A stretch of DNA of 43,416 nucleotides from the NCBI GenBank assembly GCA_964593925.1, contig CAZQKM010000019.1, positions 1 to 43,416 on the forward strand. Reading direction: 5' to 3'. The notes beneath the pieces are model-generated. The model ran no database searches, had not been told where the DNA came from, and was given only the letters and a program-made list of their open reading frames with translations. How positions within the stretch are numbered: position 1 is the first letter of the stretch; every line of letters begins with the position of its first letter. Made by a program: the position numbers and the translations under genes. Source of the stretch: Oleidesulfovibrio sp964593925. Its GTDB lineage: Bacteria; Desulfobacterota; Desulfovibrionia; Desulfovibrionales; Desulfovibrionaceae. Positions 10,107 to 17,049 of this stretch are shown piece by piece.

Positions 10107-10265
10107 TCAAAAAATACCTGTCTGTCCAACGAGTCCCGCCAATTCCCCAAAATCGGACAACGACGACACGGGAGTATTATCAACACTGAGCAGCAAATCC
10201 CCTTTGGCAAGCCTCCAACCCTTCCAACAGGCCTCCTCCTTCAAACCGGTAATCAACATTCCCCA
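10107..10265 (-). pseudogene. detached PDZ domain of gspC
   Basis: Reading on in the gspC frame past its TAG (10308-10310) and a second stop TGA (10266-10268), 52 codons encode a recognisable PDZ core: Gly-Met-Leu-Ile-Thr-Gly-Leu, then Leu-Ala-Lys-Gly-Asp-Leu-Leu-Leu-Ser-Val-Asp-Asn and Pro-Val-Ser-Ser-Leu. GspC proteins commonly end in a PDZ domain in exactly this place. There is no good start codon with a Shine-Dalgarno for separate translation (the ATG at 10259-10261 has only GGGG one base before it), so this is most likely no longer made. The fragment ends at a TGA next to the gspD ribosome binding site. Confidence 0.75.
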
Positions 10266-10307
10266 TCATGAAGAGTGCATGTTCACTTTCCCAAGCGGTG
10301 ACCCACG

Positions 10308-10820
10308 CTATTCACGGGTAAGCCGTGTTGCGACACGCTCTTTTCGTGCCAACTTCAGCTCTTCCACACGCAGCCATTCCCTGACATCTCCATTACTCAC
10401 TATCACTGCACCGCGCTGGATATGGGCAATAACCCACCCCTCTATCTTGTCATTTTCCTTGCATATTATTTGTTTGGATCCCACAAGTACCACGGCCCTT
10501 CGTAATGAGGCTTGTGCAGACATCACTGTGCCCAAAAGCTTCCACCCCAACCCGCTCTCCGGTAGAATGTCCATATCTTCCGCAATGCCCTGCTTCGGCA
10601 GATCACGCGCACTGAACAGATTACGCGCGTGTATACTGCCGTATTGCTCCAGTGGCGGGACAACGGAAACATTTTTTAGAGCACGTGCACTGCTGGCTGA
10701 AACACCATTGGCCCCCACAGAAGCCATGGGGTCTGCAGTAAGAAAAAAAACGCCTTGTGCGAGTAGATACGCAATCACGGTCAGACAAAAAAGCCTGGTC
10801 GCCACAACGAGTTTTCCCAT
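10308..10820 (-). CDS. gspC: GspC, truncated before its PDZ domain
   Basis: The 170-residue product keeps the N-terminal membrane helix (about residues 4-27) and the periplasmic HR (homology region) domain, with the Leu-Gly-Thr-Val strand and the later Ile-Glu-Gly-Trp-Val-Ile strand. GspC links the inner-membrane platform to the secretin through the HR domain. Usual length is about 270-300 residues with a C-terminal PDZ or coiled coil; here a TAG ends the protein and the PDZ coding sequence follows out of reach. ATG at 10820 has AGGA five bases upstream. Known GspC proteins can vary at the C-terminus, so partial function is possible. Confidence 0.85.
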   Translation of the reverse strand: MGKLVVATRLFCLTVIAYLLAQGVFFLTADPMASVGANGVSASSARALKNVSVVPPLEQYGSIHARNLFSARDLPKQGIAEDMDILPESGLGWKLLGTVMSAQASLRRAVVLVGSKQIICKENDKIEGWVIAHIQRGAVIVSNGDVREWLRVEELKLARKERVATRLTRE

Positions 10821-10854
10821 GTAAATCCTATCTCTTCGGTCATGTTTTCCTGGA

Positions 10855-12114
10855 TCAACCTAGCAAAGTACTCATCTGAAAAATCGGCAAAACCACAGCC
10901 AGCACCACAAAACCCACGATACTGCCCAGCACCAGTATCATCACCGGCTCTACCAATGCAGTCAGCACTTCCAGGCGCCCAGCAACCTGGTTATCACAAT
11001 CATTGGCCACCCAAAGCAGCATTTCTGCAAGGCGGCCGCTTTTTTCTCCAGCAGCTACCATCTGGCGTACCAGCGGCACAAAAAGAAGTGTATCATCCAT
11101 AAGCTCGGAGAGTTCTCTGCCCTCTTGAACCTTGGCATGCATGTCTTCCATGGCACGCACCATGAGTACATTGTTTGTAACACTACGCACTATATACAAG
11201 GCTTGTACAAGCGTAACACCATTCTTTAAAAGCATGCCAAAGGTGCGCATGACCTGCCCCACAAGCAGAGGTTGATAAAGTGAGCGTACTAGGGGAAGCC
11301 GCAACAAAAAACCGTGTAGAAGTCTCCTGCCTCGCCCTGTTTTGAAAAACCGCCAACACCCAAATATTGTCAGCGTAACTGCGCCCAGTAACAGTCGCCA
11401 ATATGCCGAAACAGTATCGCCCAAAGTAATAAGTATACGTGTAGACAGCGGAAGTGCCTGCTTGAAATCCAAAAAAACCTGCGTCACCTGCGGCACAACT
11501 ACCATGAGTAGAAAAATGACAATGCCTGTTCCCACCACAAGCATTAGCGTAGGGTAGGCCATGGCTGAACGGATTTTACGGCGCATGGCATTTTGCTGCT
11601 CCAATGTGTCTGCCAGACGCTCCATGACAGGTTCAAGTGTGCCCGAGGCCTCAGCGGCCTGAACCATGGTGACAAAGGTAGGAGAAAATGCCTCAGGAAA
11701 GCGGGAAAGGCTATCGGCAAAGCTACTGCCCTCCAAAATTGCCTCACGCACTGCGGACATGATACGATCTAACCTTCCTCCCTCCTGCTGGGCACAAATC
11801 GCGCCTAAAGCTACATCAAGAGGCAGTCCGGCACGCAGTAGCGTTGCAAGCTGCCGGGTAACAGCTACCACCGCAGCTTTGGGTGGAGCCCCCAAAAACG
11901 CCTGCCACCAACGGGCTCTCCCCAAAGAAATCATGGAGAAGATACGCTGCTGTTGCCCATTTGTATCCGTAGGACCATCCGCGCTTTTCAGTTCAAGGGG
12001 AGTCAGCACCTGTTCACGCAATGCGTCTAAGGCAGAAGCACGATTGCCTGATTCGATGATGCCGCGTACAGTCCTGCCCGTTTGTGTCACCGCCATATAC
12101 CGAAAGCGTGCCAT
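10855..12114 (-). CDS. gspF: type II secretion inner-membrane protein GspF
   Basis: This 419-residue polytopic platform protein has two repeats of the GspF domain, each with the Arg-Gln-Leu-Ala-Thr-Leu-Leu-Arg-Ala-Gly-Leu-Pro-Leu type motif, and three membrane helices near the middle and the end. I chose the ATG at 12114 (Met-Ala-Arg-Phe-Arg-Tyr) because family members begin with this strand; the frame is open further up to 12285, but that part crosses two strong hairpins and looks non-coding. A 16-codon ORF with a good Shine-Dalgarno ends five bases before this start, and gspF itself has a weak site, so it may depend on coupling. Confidence 0.93.
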   Translation of the reverse strand: MARFRYMAVTQTGRTVRGIIESGNRASALDALREQVLTPLELKSADGPTDTNGQQQRIFSMISLGRARWWQAFLGAPPKAAVVAVTRQLATLLRAGLPLDVALGAICAQQEGGRLDRIMSAVREAILEGSSFADSLSRFPEAFSPTFVTMVQAAEASGTLEPVMERLADTLEQQNAMRRKIRSAMAYPTLMLVVGTGIVIFLLMVVVPQVTQVFLDFKQALPLSTRILITLGDTVSAYWRLLLGAVTLTIFGCWRFFKTGRGRRLLHGFLLRLPLVRSLYQPLLVGQVMRTFGMLLKNGVTLVQALYIVRSVTNNVLMVRAMEDMHAKVQEGRELSELMDDTLLFVPLVRQMVAAGEKSGRLAEMLLWVANDCDNQVAGRLEVLTALVEPVMILVLGSIVGFVVLAVVLPIFQMSTLLG

Positions 12115-12119
12115 ATCTT

Positions 12120-12170
12120 TTACCGCATCAAGGTTGGCCGCACGCCCAGTCTTATTCCGGATGTAGCCAT
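12120..12170 (-). CDS. possible 16-residue leader ORF upstream of gspF
   Basis: ATG at 12170 is preceded by GGAGAGG six bases upstream, the best ribosome binding site in the area. The ORF encodes 16 residues, mostly small and basic, and ends in TAA at 12120, five bases before the gspF ATG. This layout suits translational coupling to gspF, whose own ribosome binding site is weak. The peptide resembles nothing I know and may be irrelevant in itself. Confidence 0.35.
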   Translation of the reverse strand: MATSGIRLGVRPTLMR

Positions 12171-12213
12171 CCCAAACCTCTCCTCGTTGGAAAAAATATT
12201 CTGTGGCAGAGTT

Positions 12214-12281
12214 AGTTGCAGCTTCCGGTAAACTGCAACTACTGCCCGACAGAGCACTATTACAGGACTCTGCCGGGCAGT
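12214..12281 (-). terminator. two adjacent strong hairpins between the amidohydrolase and gspF
   Basis: Two perfect or near-perfect hairpins abut. 12241-12254 pairs with 12268-12281 (14 bases, one A-C mismatch), and 12214-12221 pairs with 12233-12240 (8 bases, perfect). Neither is followed by a long T-run on the minus strand, so this may be a terminator needing other factors, or a structured leader or mRNA-stabilising element for gspF. The first hairpin begins 20 bases past the TAA at 12301, where the ancestral amidohydrolase frame seems to have ended. Confidence 0.5.
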
Positions 12282-12300
12282 ACACATAACCTATATCGTA

Positions 12301-12382
12301 TTAGAAGCCTCTTCTACGACGCGCCAAAAAGTATTAGCAGCCCCGCACCAAAGGCATTACCAACCACGACGCATCCGCCGCT
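12301..12382 (-). pseudogene. out-of-frame C-terminal sorting tail of the amidohydrolase
   Basis: In the reading frame one base off from the amidohydrolase end, codons from 12382 encode Ser-Gly-Gly-Cys, then a hydrophobic stretch (Val-Val-Val-Gly-Asn-Ala-Phe-Gly-Ala-Gly-Leu-Leu-Ile-Leu). A stop follows in that frame, but dropping one T from the TTTTT run at 12326-12330 continues into Leu-Ala-Arg-Arg-Arg-Arg-Gly-Phe and a TAA at 12301. Gly-Gly-Cys, hydrophobic helix and Arg cluster is the layout of Synergist-CTERM, MYXO-CTERM and similar C-terminal sorting signals. Two single-base changes are needed to read it as the end of the upstream protein. Confidence 0.6.
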
Positions 12383-15053
12383 GTTTACCTTTGCGGTGGG
12401 CGCTATCATCGCTGGGAGCATGCCCTGCAATAAGCGCCACAGCACCCTTTAAAACACCCAGCCCAGTATCCTGATCAAAAGCGCCGTTATCTGACAGCAC
12501 AAAGTGAAGAGTATACGGTGCATTGTTCTCTAGGATTTCGTCAGCAGCCACTTCCAGGTTGGGGTCACTTAAAGGAGCAAACCACCAGTACCCATCTGCG
12601 CTGACCAGAGTATCCGGCCCAGGCCGACCATATTGATACTCAGCGGGACCGGCCAGATTTGCCAAAGTAAAGCTTGAAGCTTCATCGCCGTTACCGAATA
12701 CCTGAAACTGCAGCACACCGTTACTGGCTTCGCCTGTAAGCGTACTCTCAAAATCCTTGATAGTGTAATATACCTTACTATCAGGTAAGGCATACCCTTC
12801 ACTCCGGGCCTCATCTTCTGAGTATGTCACAGCATTGACCGTATTTACACTGCTGACATCATCTACCTGGAGATAACTACCCATGAGCCGTCCTGTATAG
12901 TCAGCTGCTCCGGGCAAATAACCATACACAACTTCGTCGTTTACAAGGGTCGTTACCACCCGTATATCCGCCAGCGTCAGAGCAGGTACAGTCATGGGGT
13001 CACTATCCAGGATCACAAAGTCAGCATAGCTGCCAGGGGTGATACTACCCACTTTACCCTCAAGGAAAGTGGGAAAAGCTCCATGCACAGTAAGTGCCCG
13101 CAAAGCCATCAACCGATTGGCTCGCTGGTCATAATTCCAAAACGGTTTTTCCACGCCACCTTTTGTTTCAGGCAACATGATGGTGGCCCCATAATCTTTG
13201 CCTGTGTGGAAGATATCGTTGCCATTGCTGGAAACGCGTGTCACACCGGCCTGCAGGCTACGAAGCGGCTGCATAGGCACCACGGGGGTATCGCTGTGAT
13301 AGTTAAAAATATTCCGTTGGTACATGCTCCAACCGCTGGGGCTCATATTTTTTGCCCGACCAGGTCCCATAAAAATATCACGGTGCCGATCACCCCAGTA
13401 GTACGTATGGGCCACATAGTACGAGTTTACCAAGTTCTGATCTCGCATCAACTGCCCATTGTTCAGCGCAGCAATCAGGGGCTCATTACGTACACCGTTA
13501 AGATAGGTACCCGTAAGCATGTACGCGTCATCAGGCAGCTTACCGTCGGGAGGATAGCCATACATGCTGGCGAATTCAGGCTTTAGATTATCATATATAC
13601 CCATCATACGCTCCACATGCTGACGCTCCGCCATCTGCGAGTGAATAATGGTATGTCGACGGTCTGTAATGGTAGGATACTCCGCTGTGGCTTCTTCCAT
13701 GGCGGTCACAATCTGCTCAACAGCGGCATTGCCATTGCCGTGCACTTCAACTCCCTGGTTGTATTTGTGCAGCAGCTTAAATATGGCCTTCATACTTTCG
13801 GGGCTAAAATTCAACGCGTCCCAAGCATGGTAGCTGCGGTCCTCCCCTTCCGGAGACAGGTAGTACCCAGGAGTCTTAAACCAGCCGGTATATCCCTGGT
13901 TGGAGCCGTCAAAAATAAGCTTCCAGCTACCAAGCCACAGTATGCCCTCGGGAATCAGCGTTCCAGTATTAAGATAGTTTGAAACATCGTCTCCTGTTTC
14001 AGGAGAGTCAGGCCCGGGAGTAGCCGCAGTAAACGTAATACCGTCTATGGTTTCAGTACCAGTCCATCCCAGAGCTTGGCGGATATAGGTAGCCAAATCC
14101 GGAACCCCATACCGTCCTATGGGGTGCAAAACCACTCGCAAAGACTGTTTGCCCCTTCTGGTTACTTCCTGCATTTGAGCCAGACCGTCCTGAGCAAGAC
14201 TACCATAATCAAAACCAATGATGGAGCTACCCTGGTCCGCTGTGGTCACACCTGCTGAAGCATATACATCGGCAGCACGCTGCACTCCACGGTAGCCCTG
14301 TTCTTCTGTTTTTGCAGGAATCTTTGCGCTGACAAGCCCCATGGCATTTACTTCAATCAGCAGGCCGGTAGGCTCTCCGGTGCCAGAATCCAATGGCACG
14401 TTACCATTGGCCACCTCTGTCGCATACCCAGCATCATTCTTCATATCAGTGATATCCATGGCCAATGTGCTTGCCACAGCCAAGTGTCCGGAAATATGCT
14501 TGATGTATATGGGATGCTCTGTGCTGACTTGATCCAGCTCAAGAGCCGTGGGGTGACGCATTTCTTCAAGAAGCGTATCGTCATACCCCCAGCCGATGAC
14601 CCACTCTCCGGGAGGAGTCACCTCGGCTCGTGCCTTCAGGGCCTCAATGTAGTCTGGTATGGAGGTCATGCTTCCCAAGGGAGGACTGTTCAGGTTGACT
14701 TCATACAAATCTGACATCCCCTGGCTGGGATAATGTCCATGTGGATCCACAAAACCGGGGAGCATGACCTTTCGACCTAAATCGACAATCCTAGTATCCG
14801 GACCCTGCCACTGCTTTCTCGCCTTTGCCCAAGAGCCGACAAATACAACCTTACCGTCTTTAGTGGCCACGGCACCCACGGTCTTTGCATTGGCGTCATC
14901 CAACGCTTCTTCATAAGTTTCCGTCATGGTATAAATGGTACCGCCCTTGTATATGCTATCAGCATAGTGAGCGGCTTGCCCGGCTGTAACCTGTAGCAAC
15001 ACCATGCTACAGGCAAGGGCAAGGTATAAATAGTGTTGTAGCTGTTTTTTCAT
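12357..15053 (-). CDS. exported YtcJ-type amidohydrolase with a C-terminal beta domain
   Basis: This 898-residue protein has a cleavable signal peptide (residues 1-27, ending Gly-Gln-Ala-Ala) and an amidohydrolase_3 (YtcJ-like) metal-dependent hydrolase domain to about residue 715, with the Asp-Pro-His-Gly-His metal motif (His105, His107) and later His-Gly-Asn-Gly-Asn and His-Ser-Gln motifs. A further region (about 765-875) with Ser-Asp-Asn-Gly-Ala-Phe-Asp-Gln-Asp resembles choice-of-anchor U domains. AAGGAG lies five bases before the ATG. Substrate is unknown. Its place between two T2SS operons and its signal peptide make it a likely T2SS cargo. The last 25 or so residues look frameshifted relative to the ancestral tail. 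Confidence 0.85.
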   Translation of the reverse strand: MKKQLQHYLYLALACSMVLLQVTAGQAAHYADSIYKGGTIYTMTETYEEALDDANAKTVGAVATKDGKVVFVGSWAKARKQWQGPDTRIVDLGRKVMLPGFVDPHGHYPSQGMSDLYEVNLNSPPLGSMTSIPDYIEALKARAEVTPPGEWVIGWGYDDTLLEEMRHPTALELDQVSTEHPIYIKHISGHLAVASTLAMDITDMKNDAGYATEVANGNVPLDSGTGEPTGLLIEVNAMGLVSAKIPAKTEEQGYRGVQRAADVYASAGVTTADQGSSIIGFDYGSLAQDGLAQMQEVTRRGKQSLRVVLHPIGRYGVPDLATYIRQALGWTGTETIDGITFTAATPGPDSPETGDDVSNYLNTGTLIPEGILWLGSWKLIFDGSNQGYTGWFKTPGYYLSPEGEDRSYHAWDALNFSPESMKAIFKLLHKYNQGVEVHGNGNAAVEQIVTAMEEATAEYPTITDRRHTIIHSQMAERQHVERMMGIYDNLKPEFASMYGYPPDGKLPDDAYMLTGTYLNGVRNEPLIAALNNGQLMRDQNLVNSYYVAHTYYWGDRHRDIFMGPGRAKNMSPSGWSMYQRNIFNYHSDTPVVPMQPLRSLQAGVTRVSSNGNDIFHTGKDYGATIMLPETKGGVEKPFWNYDQRANRLMALRALTVHGAFPTFLEGKVGSITPGSYADFVILDSDPMTVPALTLADIRVVTTLVNDEVVYGYLPGAADYTGRLMGSYLQVDDVSSVNTVNAVTYSEDEARSEGYALPDSKVYYTIKDFESTLTGEASNGVLQFQVFGNGDEASSFTLANLAGPAEYQYGRPGPDTLVSADGYWWFAPLSDPNLEVAADEILENNAPYTLHFVLSDNGAFDQDTGLGVLKGAVALIAGHAPSDDSAHRKGKQRRMRRGW

Positions 15054-15734
15054 ACGTTCTCCTTACAAACTGTTACAGAGACTATTCTCAGCCCCAAAAA
15101 CACCCATAAGCACCAGACCAACCAAAGCCTTCGAGCTCGCGTCCGAGACATCGCAATGATCCCACGAAGACAACACTCTCGAAATGCCCTGCATTCCTGA
15201 CCTGTCAAAAAGCGCTTACTTACTTATCTCACGCAACGCAAAATCCATACCAGCAAGCTTGCCACGCCAGCATCGTCCCACCCTCAGACCTTTTGGCTAT
15301 CTCCTCCCTTCCCGAAACTCTCTCATATCACGGAGACATACCGCTTTACGACGCTTGTGCACAAGAGAACAAGCAACAAATCAATTCATAAAAAACTCAC
15401 TATATACATGACCTAAAAGCGCCACATATCATATATATATTATTGATTTTATTAAAAAATATTATACTATTTATTTTTATAAATTATAAGAGAATGCTTG
15501 CTGTAAGTTAAAAACAACTTAACAGCAAAAAAAAAATACAACTCCAAAAGAGCATCATTTCTTTTTATTACAGTATGGTATATCGCTTTGCAGATAGTTA
15601 AATATTTTTTCAAATAAAATATGAAACCACAGCAATTCATTTTTGCATTAAAAACCAAGTACTCAGCAGGCCATGCTCACATGGTAGGACAGGTAAATAT
15701 GTCTTTGGCGCCCTCAACGATCAAGCGTAGTACA
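15054..15734. other. AT-rich intergenic region upstream of the amidohydrolase
   Basis: No gene is supported. From about 15420 to 15660 the sequence is markedly A/T-rich, unlike the rest of the window, with TATATATATATT-like runs. A stem (GCTGTAAGTT against AACTTAACAGC, one bulged base) is followed by a run of A on the plus strand, so it is not a terminator in either direction. The region could hold the minus-strand promoter of the amidohydrolase gene or be a relic of transferred DNA. Short open frames here encode only Lys/Phe/Tyr/Ile-rich peptides expected from base composition. Confidence 0.5.
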
Positions 15735-15898
15735 TCAATCATAGTACAACAGCGTACGCAGAGACACGGACTTGTGCTGTGTCCATAGCAGGTCAAAAAT
15801 CACGGCGAAAAAAACACTCAGCGCATATATGCTCCCCCACCTTGGAATATACGCCAAGAAGAACAGCATCGCAGTCGCCACATTGGCCAAAGTAAAAG
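15735..15898 (-). pseudogene. 3' part of an IS-split CPBP intramembrane protease gene
   Basis: On the minus strand, immediately beyond the insertion element, the frame continues Leu-Ala-Asn-Val-Ala-Thr-Ala-Met-Leu-Phe-Phe-Leu-Ala-Tyr and ends Leu-Leu-Tyr-Tyr-Asp-stop at 15735. This matches the C-terminal half of CPBP (Abi) glutamic intramembrane proteases, in which the motifs read Phe-x-x-x-His and later His-x-x-Asn. Here both catalytic His positions appear as Tyr. Removing the insertion element and one copy of the 3-bp duplication joins this frame exactly to the frame at 16858-16897. Confidence 0.65.
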
Positions 15899-15927
15899 TG
15901 AATCATCCCTGGTTTCGTAGACACTCC
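15899..15927 (+). repeat. left terminal inverted repeat of the IS3-family element
   Basis: This 29-base end begins TGAATC and contains AGACACTCC. It aligns with the reverse complement of 16825-16854 at well over half of the positions, the strongest blocks being the outer TGAATC and the inner AGACAC. The adjoining AAG at 15896-15898 is the left copy of the target duplication. Confidence 0.75.
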
Positions 15928-15960
15928 TAGGTTATGAAAACGAGACCTCAGGAGAAAACG

Positions 15961-16236
15961 ATGTACGACAAGCGCTACACTGACGAAGTCAGAATTGCAG
16001 TGCTAAAGCAACTCGCCGAACACGGCTATCCCGTCCAGGAAGTCACCCAACGGTCAGGAGCCAGCACCCATAGCCTTTAGCTTGGAAAAAAGTATGGCCA
16101 TGGCGATATTTATGCTCCCCAACTTGACGACTGGCAAGTTGGGGGCAACCGCCTCAAGGTGGAGTTAAAACGGCTAACAGAAGAGCGAGACATCCTAAAA
16201 AAGGCCACCGCATACTTCACCAAAGAGTCCCTGTGA
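15961..16236 (+). pseudogene. IS3-family orfA with an internal stop
   Basis: From the ATG at 15961 the frame encodes a helix-turn-helix of the HTH_Tnp_1 type (Lys-Arg-Tyr-Thr-Asp-Glu-Val-Arg), then meets TAG at 16078-16080. The usual Ser-Leu-Tyr of IS3 OrfA becomes Ser-Leu-stop there. Translation past it continues in frame with the Lys-Lys-Tyr-Gly motif and the leucine-rich coiled coil (Leu-Lys-Arg-Leu-Thr-Glu-Glu-Arg-Asp-Ile-Leu-Lys-Lys-Ala) to TGA at 16234. OrfA is thus inactivated by one nonsense change. Confidence 0.85.
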
Positions 16237-16839
16237 AGTATGCCTTTATTCAGACGCATCAAAAACAATTTACGGTTCGCAATCTGTGCCGCATGCTGCA
16301 TGTACATCACAGTGGATTTTATGCCTGGCTCAAGCAGCCCAAGTCGCCAAGACAAAGAAAGAATGAACGGCTGCTGGGACTAATCAAACAATTCTGGCCA
16401 GAAAGTGGATGCGTCTAGGCTACCGCAAAATCTACGATGACCTTTGTGAAATTGGAGAGCGTTGTGGAAAAAGCCGTGTTGCACGGCTAATGAAGCAACA
16501 GGCCTCAAAACGCAGGTAAAGTGTTAATCCATTCAGATCAGGGCAGCCAGTACACTAGCCACGGCTGGTTTTCATTTCTGAAGGCTCATAATCTCGTCTG
16601 CAGTATGAGCCGACGTGGCCAACTGTCAAGACAACGCTGTTGCGGAAAGCTTCTTTCAACTTCTCAAACGAGAACGAATTAAACGGAAAACATACAGAAG
16701 CCGGGAAGAGGCCCGACAGGACCTATTTAATTATATAAAAATGTTCTATAATCCAATTCGCCGCCATGGGCACAATGGCAACGTATCTCCAATAAAATTT
16801 GAAGAAAAGTTTGCTAGTAAAGTTGGAGGTGTCTGGTAA
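16233..16839 (+). pseudogene. IS3-family orfB (DDE transposase) with frameshifts and internal deletion
   Basis: The frame starts at GTG 16233 with the typical orfB N-terminus (Tyr-Ala-Phe-Ile, Ser-Gly-Phe-Tyr-Ala-Trp-Leu) and stops at 16418. The next part (Leu-Gly-Tyr-Arg-Lys-Ile-Tyr-Asp-Asp) is in another frame. Near 16517 the sequence jumps directly to the Val-Leu-Ile-His-Ser-Asp-Gln-Gly motif, so the first catalytic Asp region, roughly 90-100 residues, has been deleted. A further frameshift near 16618 precedes the Asn-Cys-Gln-Asp-Asn-Ala-Val-Ala-Glu-Ser motif and the C-terminus at 16839. Confidence 0.88.
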
Positions 16840-16854
16840 ATCGGTGGCGATTCA
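16825..16854 (-). repeat. right terminal inverted repeat of the IS3-family element
   Basis: Read inward on the minus strand this 30-base end begins TGAATC and contains AGACACCTCC, matching the left end. It overlaps the last codons of orfB, as is common in IS3 elements. The adjoining AAG at 16855-16857 is the right copy of the target duplication. Confidence 0.75.
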
Positions 16855-17049
16855 AAGAGCCATAACGCCGCATAGTGCATTCTTCCAGATATGACTGCAT
16901 TCAACACGAAAAATGATCTCTTCTGCCAGAACAGGCAGAGCCACACACCAGAATGGTGGCACAGGAGCATCATAAGAAAAAAGCAGGCCGATGCTCCCGG
17001 GAGTATGGCCCAGGTATCCCGGGATCCCTATACATGGGGCGATGCGGTG
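16855..17049 (-). pseudogene. 5' part of an IS-split, frameshifted CPBP intramembrane protease gene
   Basis: Directly after the stop of the TPR lipoprotein gene, the same frame runs on with hydrophobic residues and the sequence Val-Leu-Ala-Glu-Glu-Ile-Ile-Phe-Arg (EEIIFR at 16906-16923). This is the EExxxR motif holding the catalytic Glu of CPBP glutamic intramembrane proteases. Just after it the frame shifts by one base to Gln-Ser-Tyr-Leu-Glu-Glu and Arg-Arg-Tyr-Gly-Ser, which then runs into the insertion element. No start codon in the right frame is evident, so the gene has also lost its beginning or its N-terminal helices. Confidence 0.65.

Larger units (their letters stand above)
15899..16854 (+). 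mobile_element. degenerate IS3-family insertion sequence
   Basis: Imperfect terminal inverted repeats at 15899-15927 and 16825-16854 both begin TGAATC (read inward) and share AGACAC about 20 bases in. The trinucleotide AAG flanks both ends (15896-15898 and 16855-16857), a 3-bp target duplication usual for IS3 elements. Inside are broken orfA and orfB. Length is 956 bp against about 1.2-1.3 kb for complete members, because part of orfB is deleted. It cannot transpose by itself. It interrupts a CPBP protease gene. Confidence 0.88.

Noticed and set aside
10107..10820. Readthrough of TAG and TGA as pyrrolysine or selenocysteine in gspC
   Set aside because: Two different stops would both need recoding in a non-redox structural protein, and I see no hairpin of the kind needed after the TGA. 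Simple decay explains it better.
12115..12285. Longer gspF start giving 57 extra N-terminal residues
   Set aside because: The extension spans two strong hairpins, has no family similarity, and GspF proteins begin at the Met-Ala-Arg-Phe-Arg-Tyr strand.
15498..15540. Hairpin followed by a long A-run, first read as a terminator
   Set aside because: A terminator needs T after the stem. On the plus strand A follows, and on the minus strand the T-run precedes the stem, so neither orientation fits.
15467..15658. Minus-strand open frame of 63 codons in the A/T-rich island
   Set aside because: Its Lys/Phe/Tyr/Ile-rich translation is what A/T-rich non-coding DNA yields; there is no Shine-Dalgarno.
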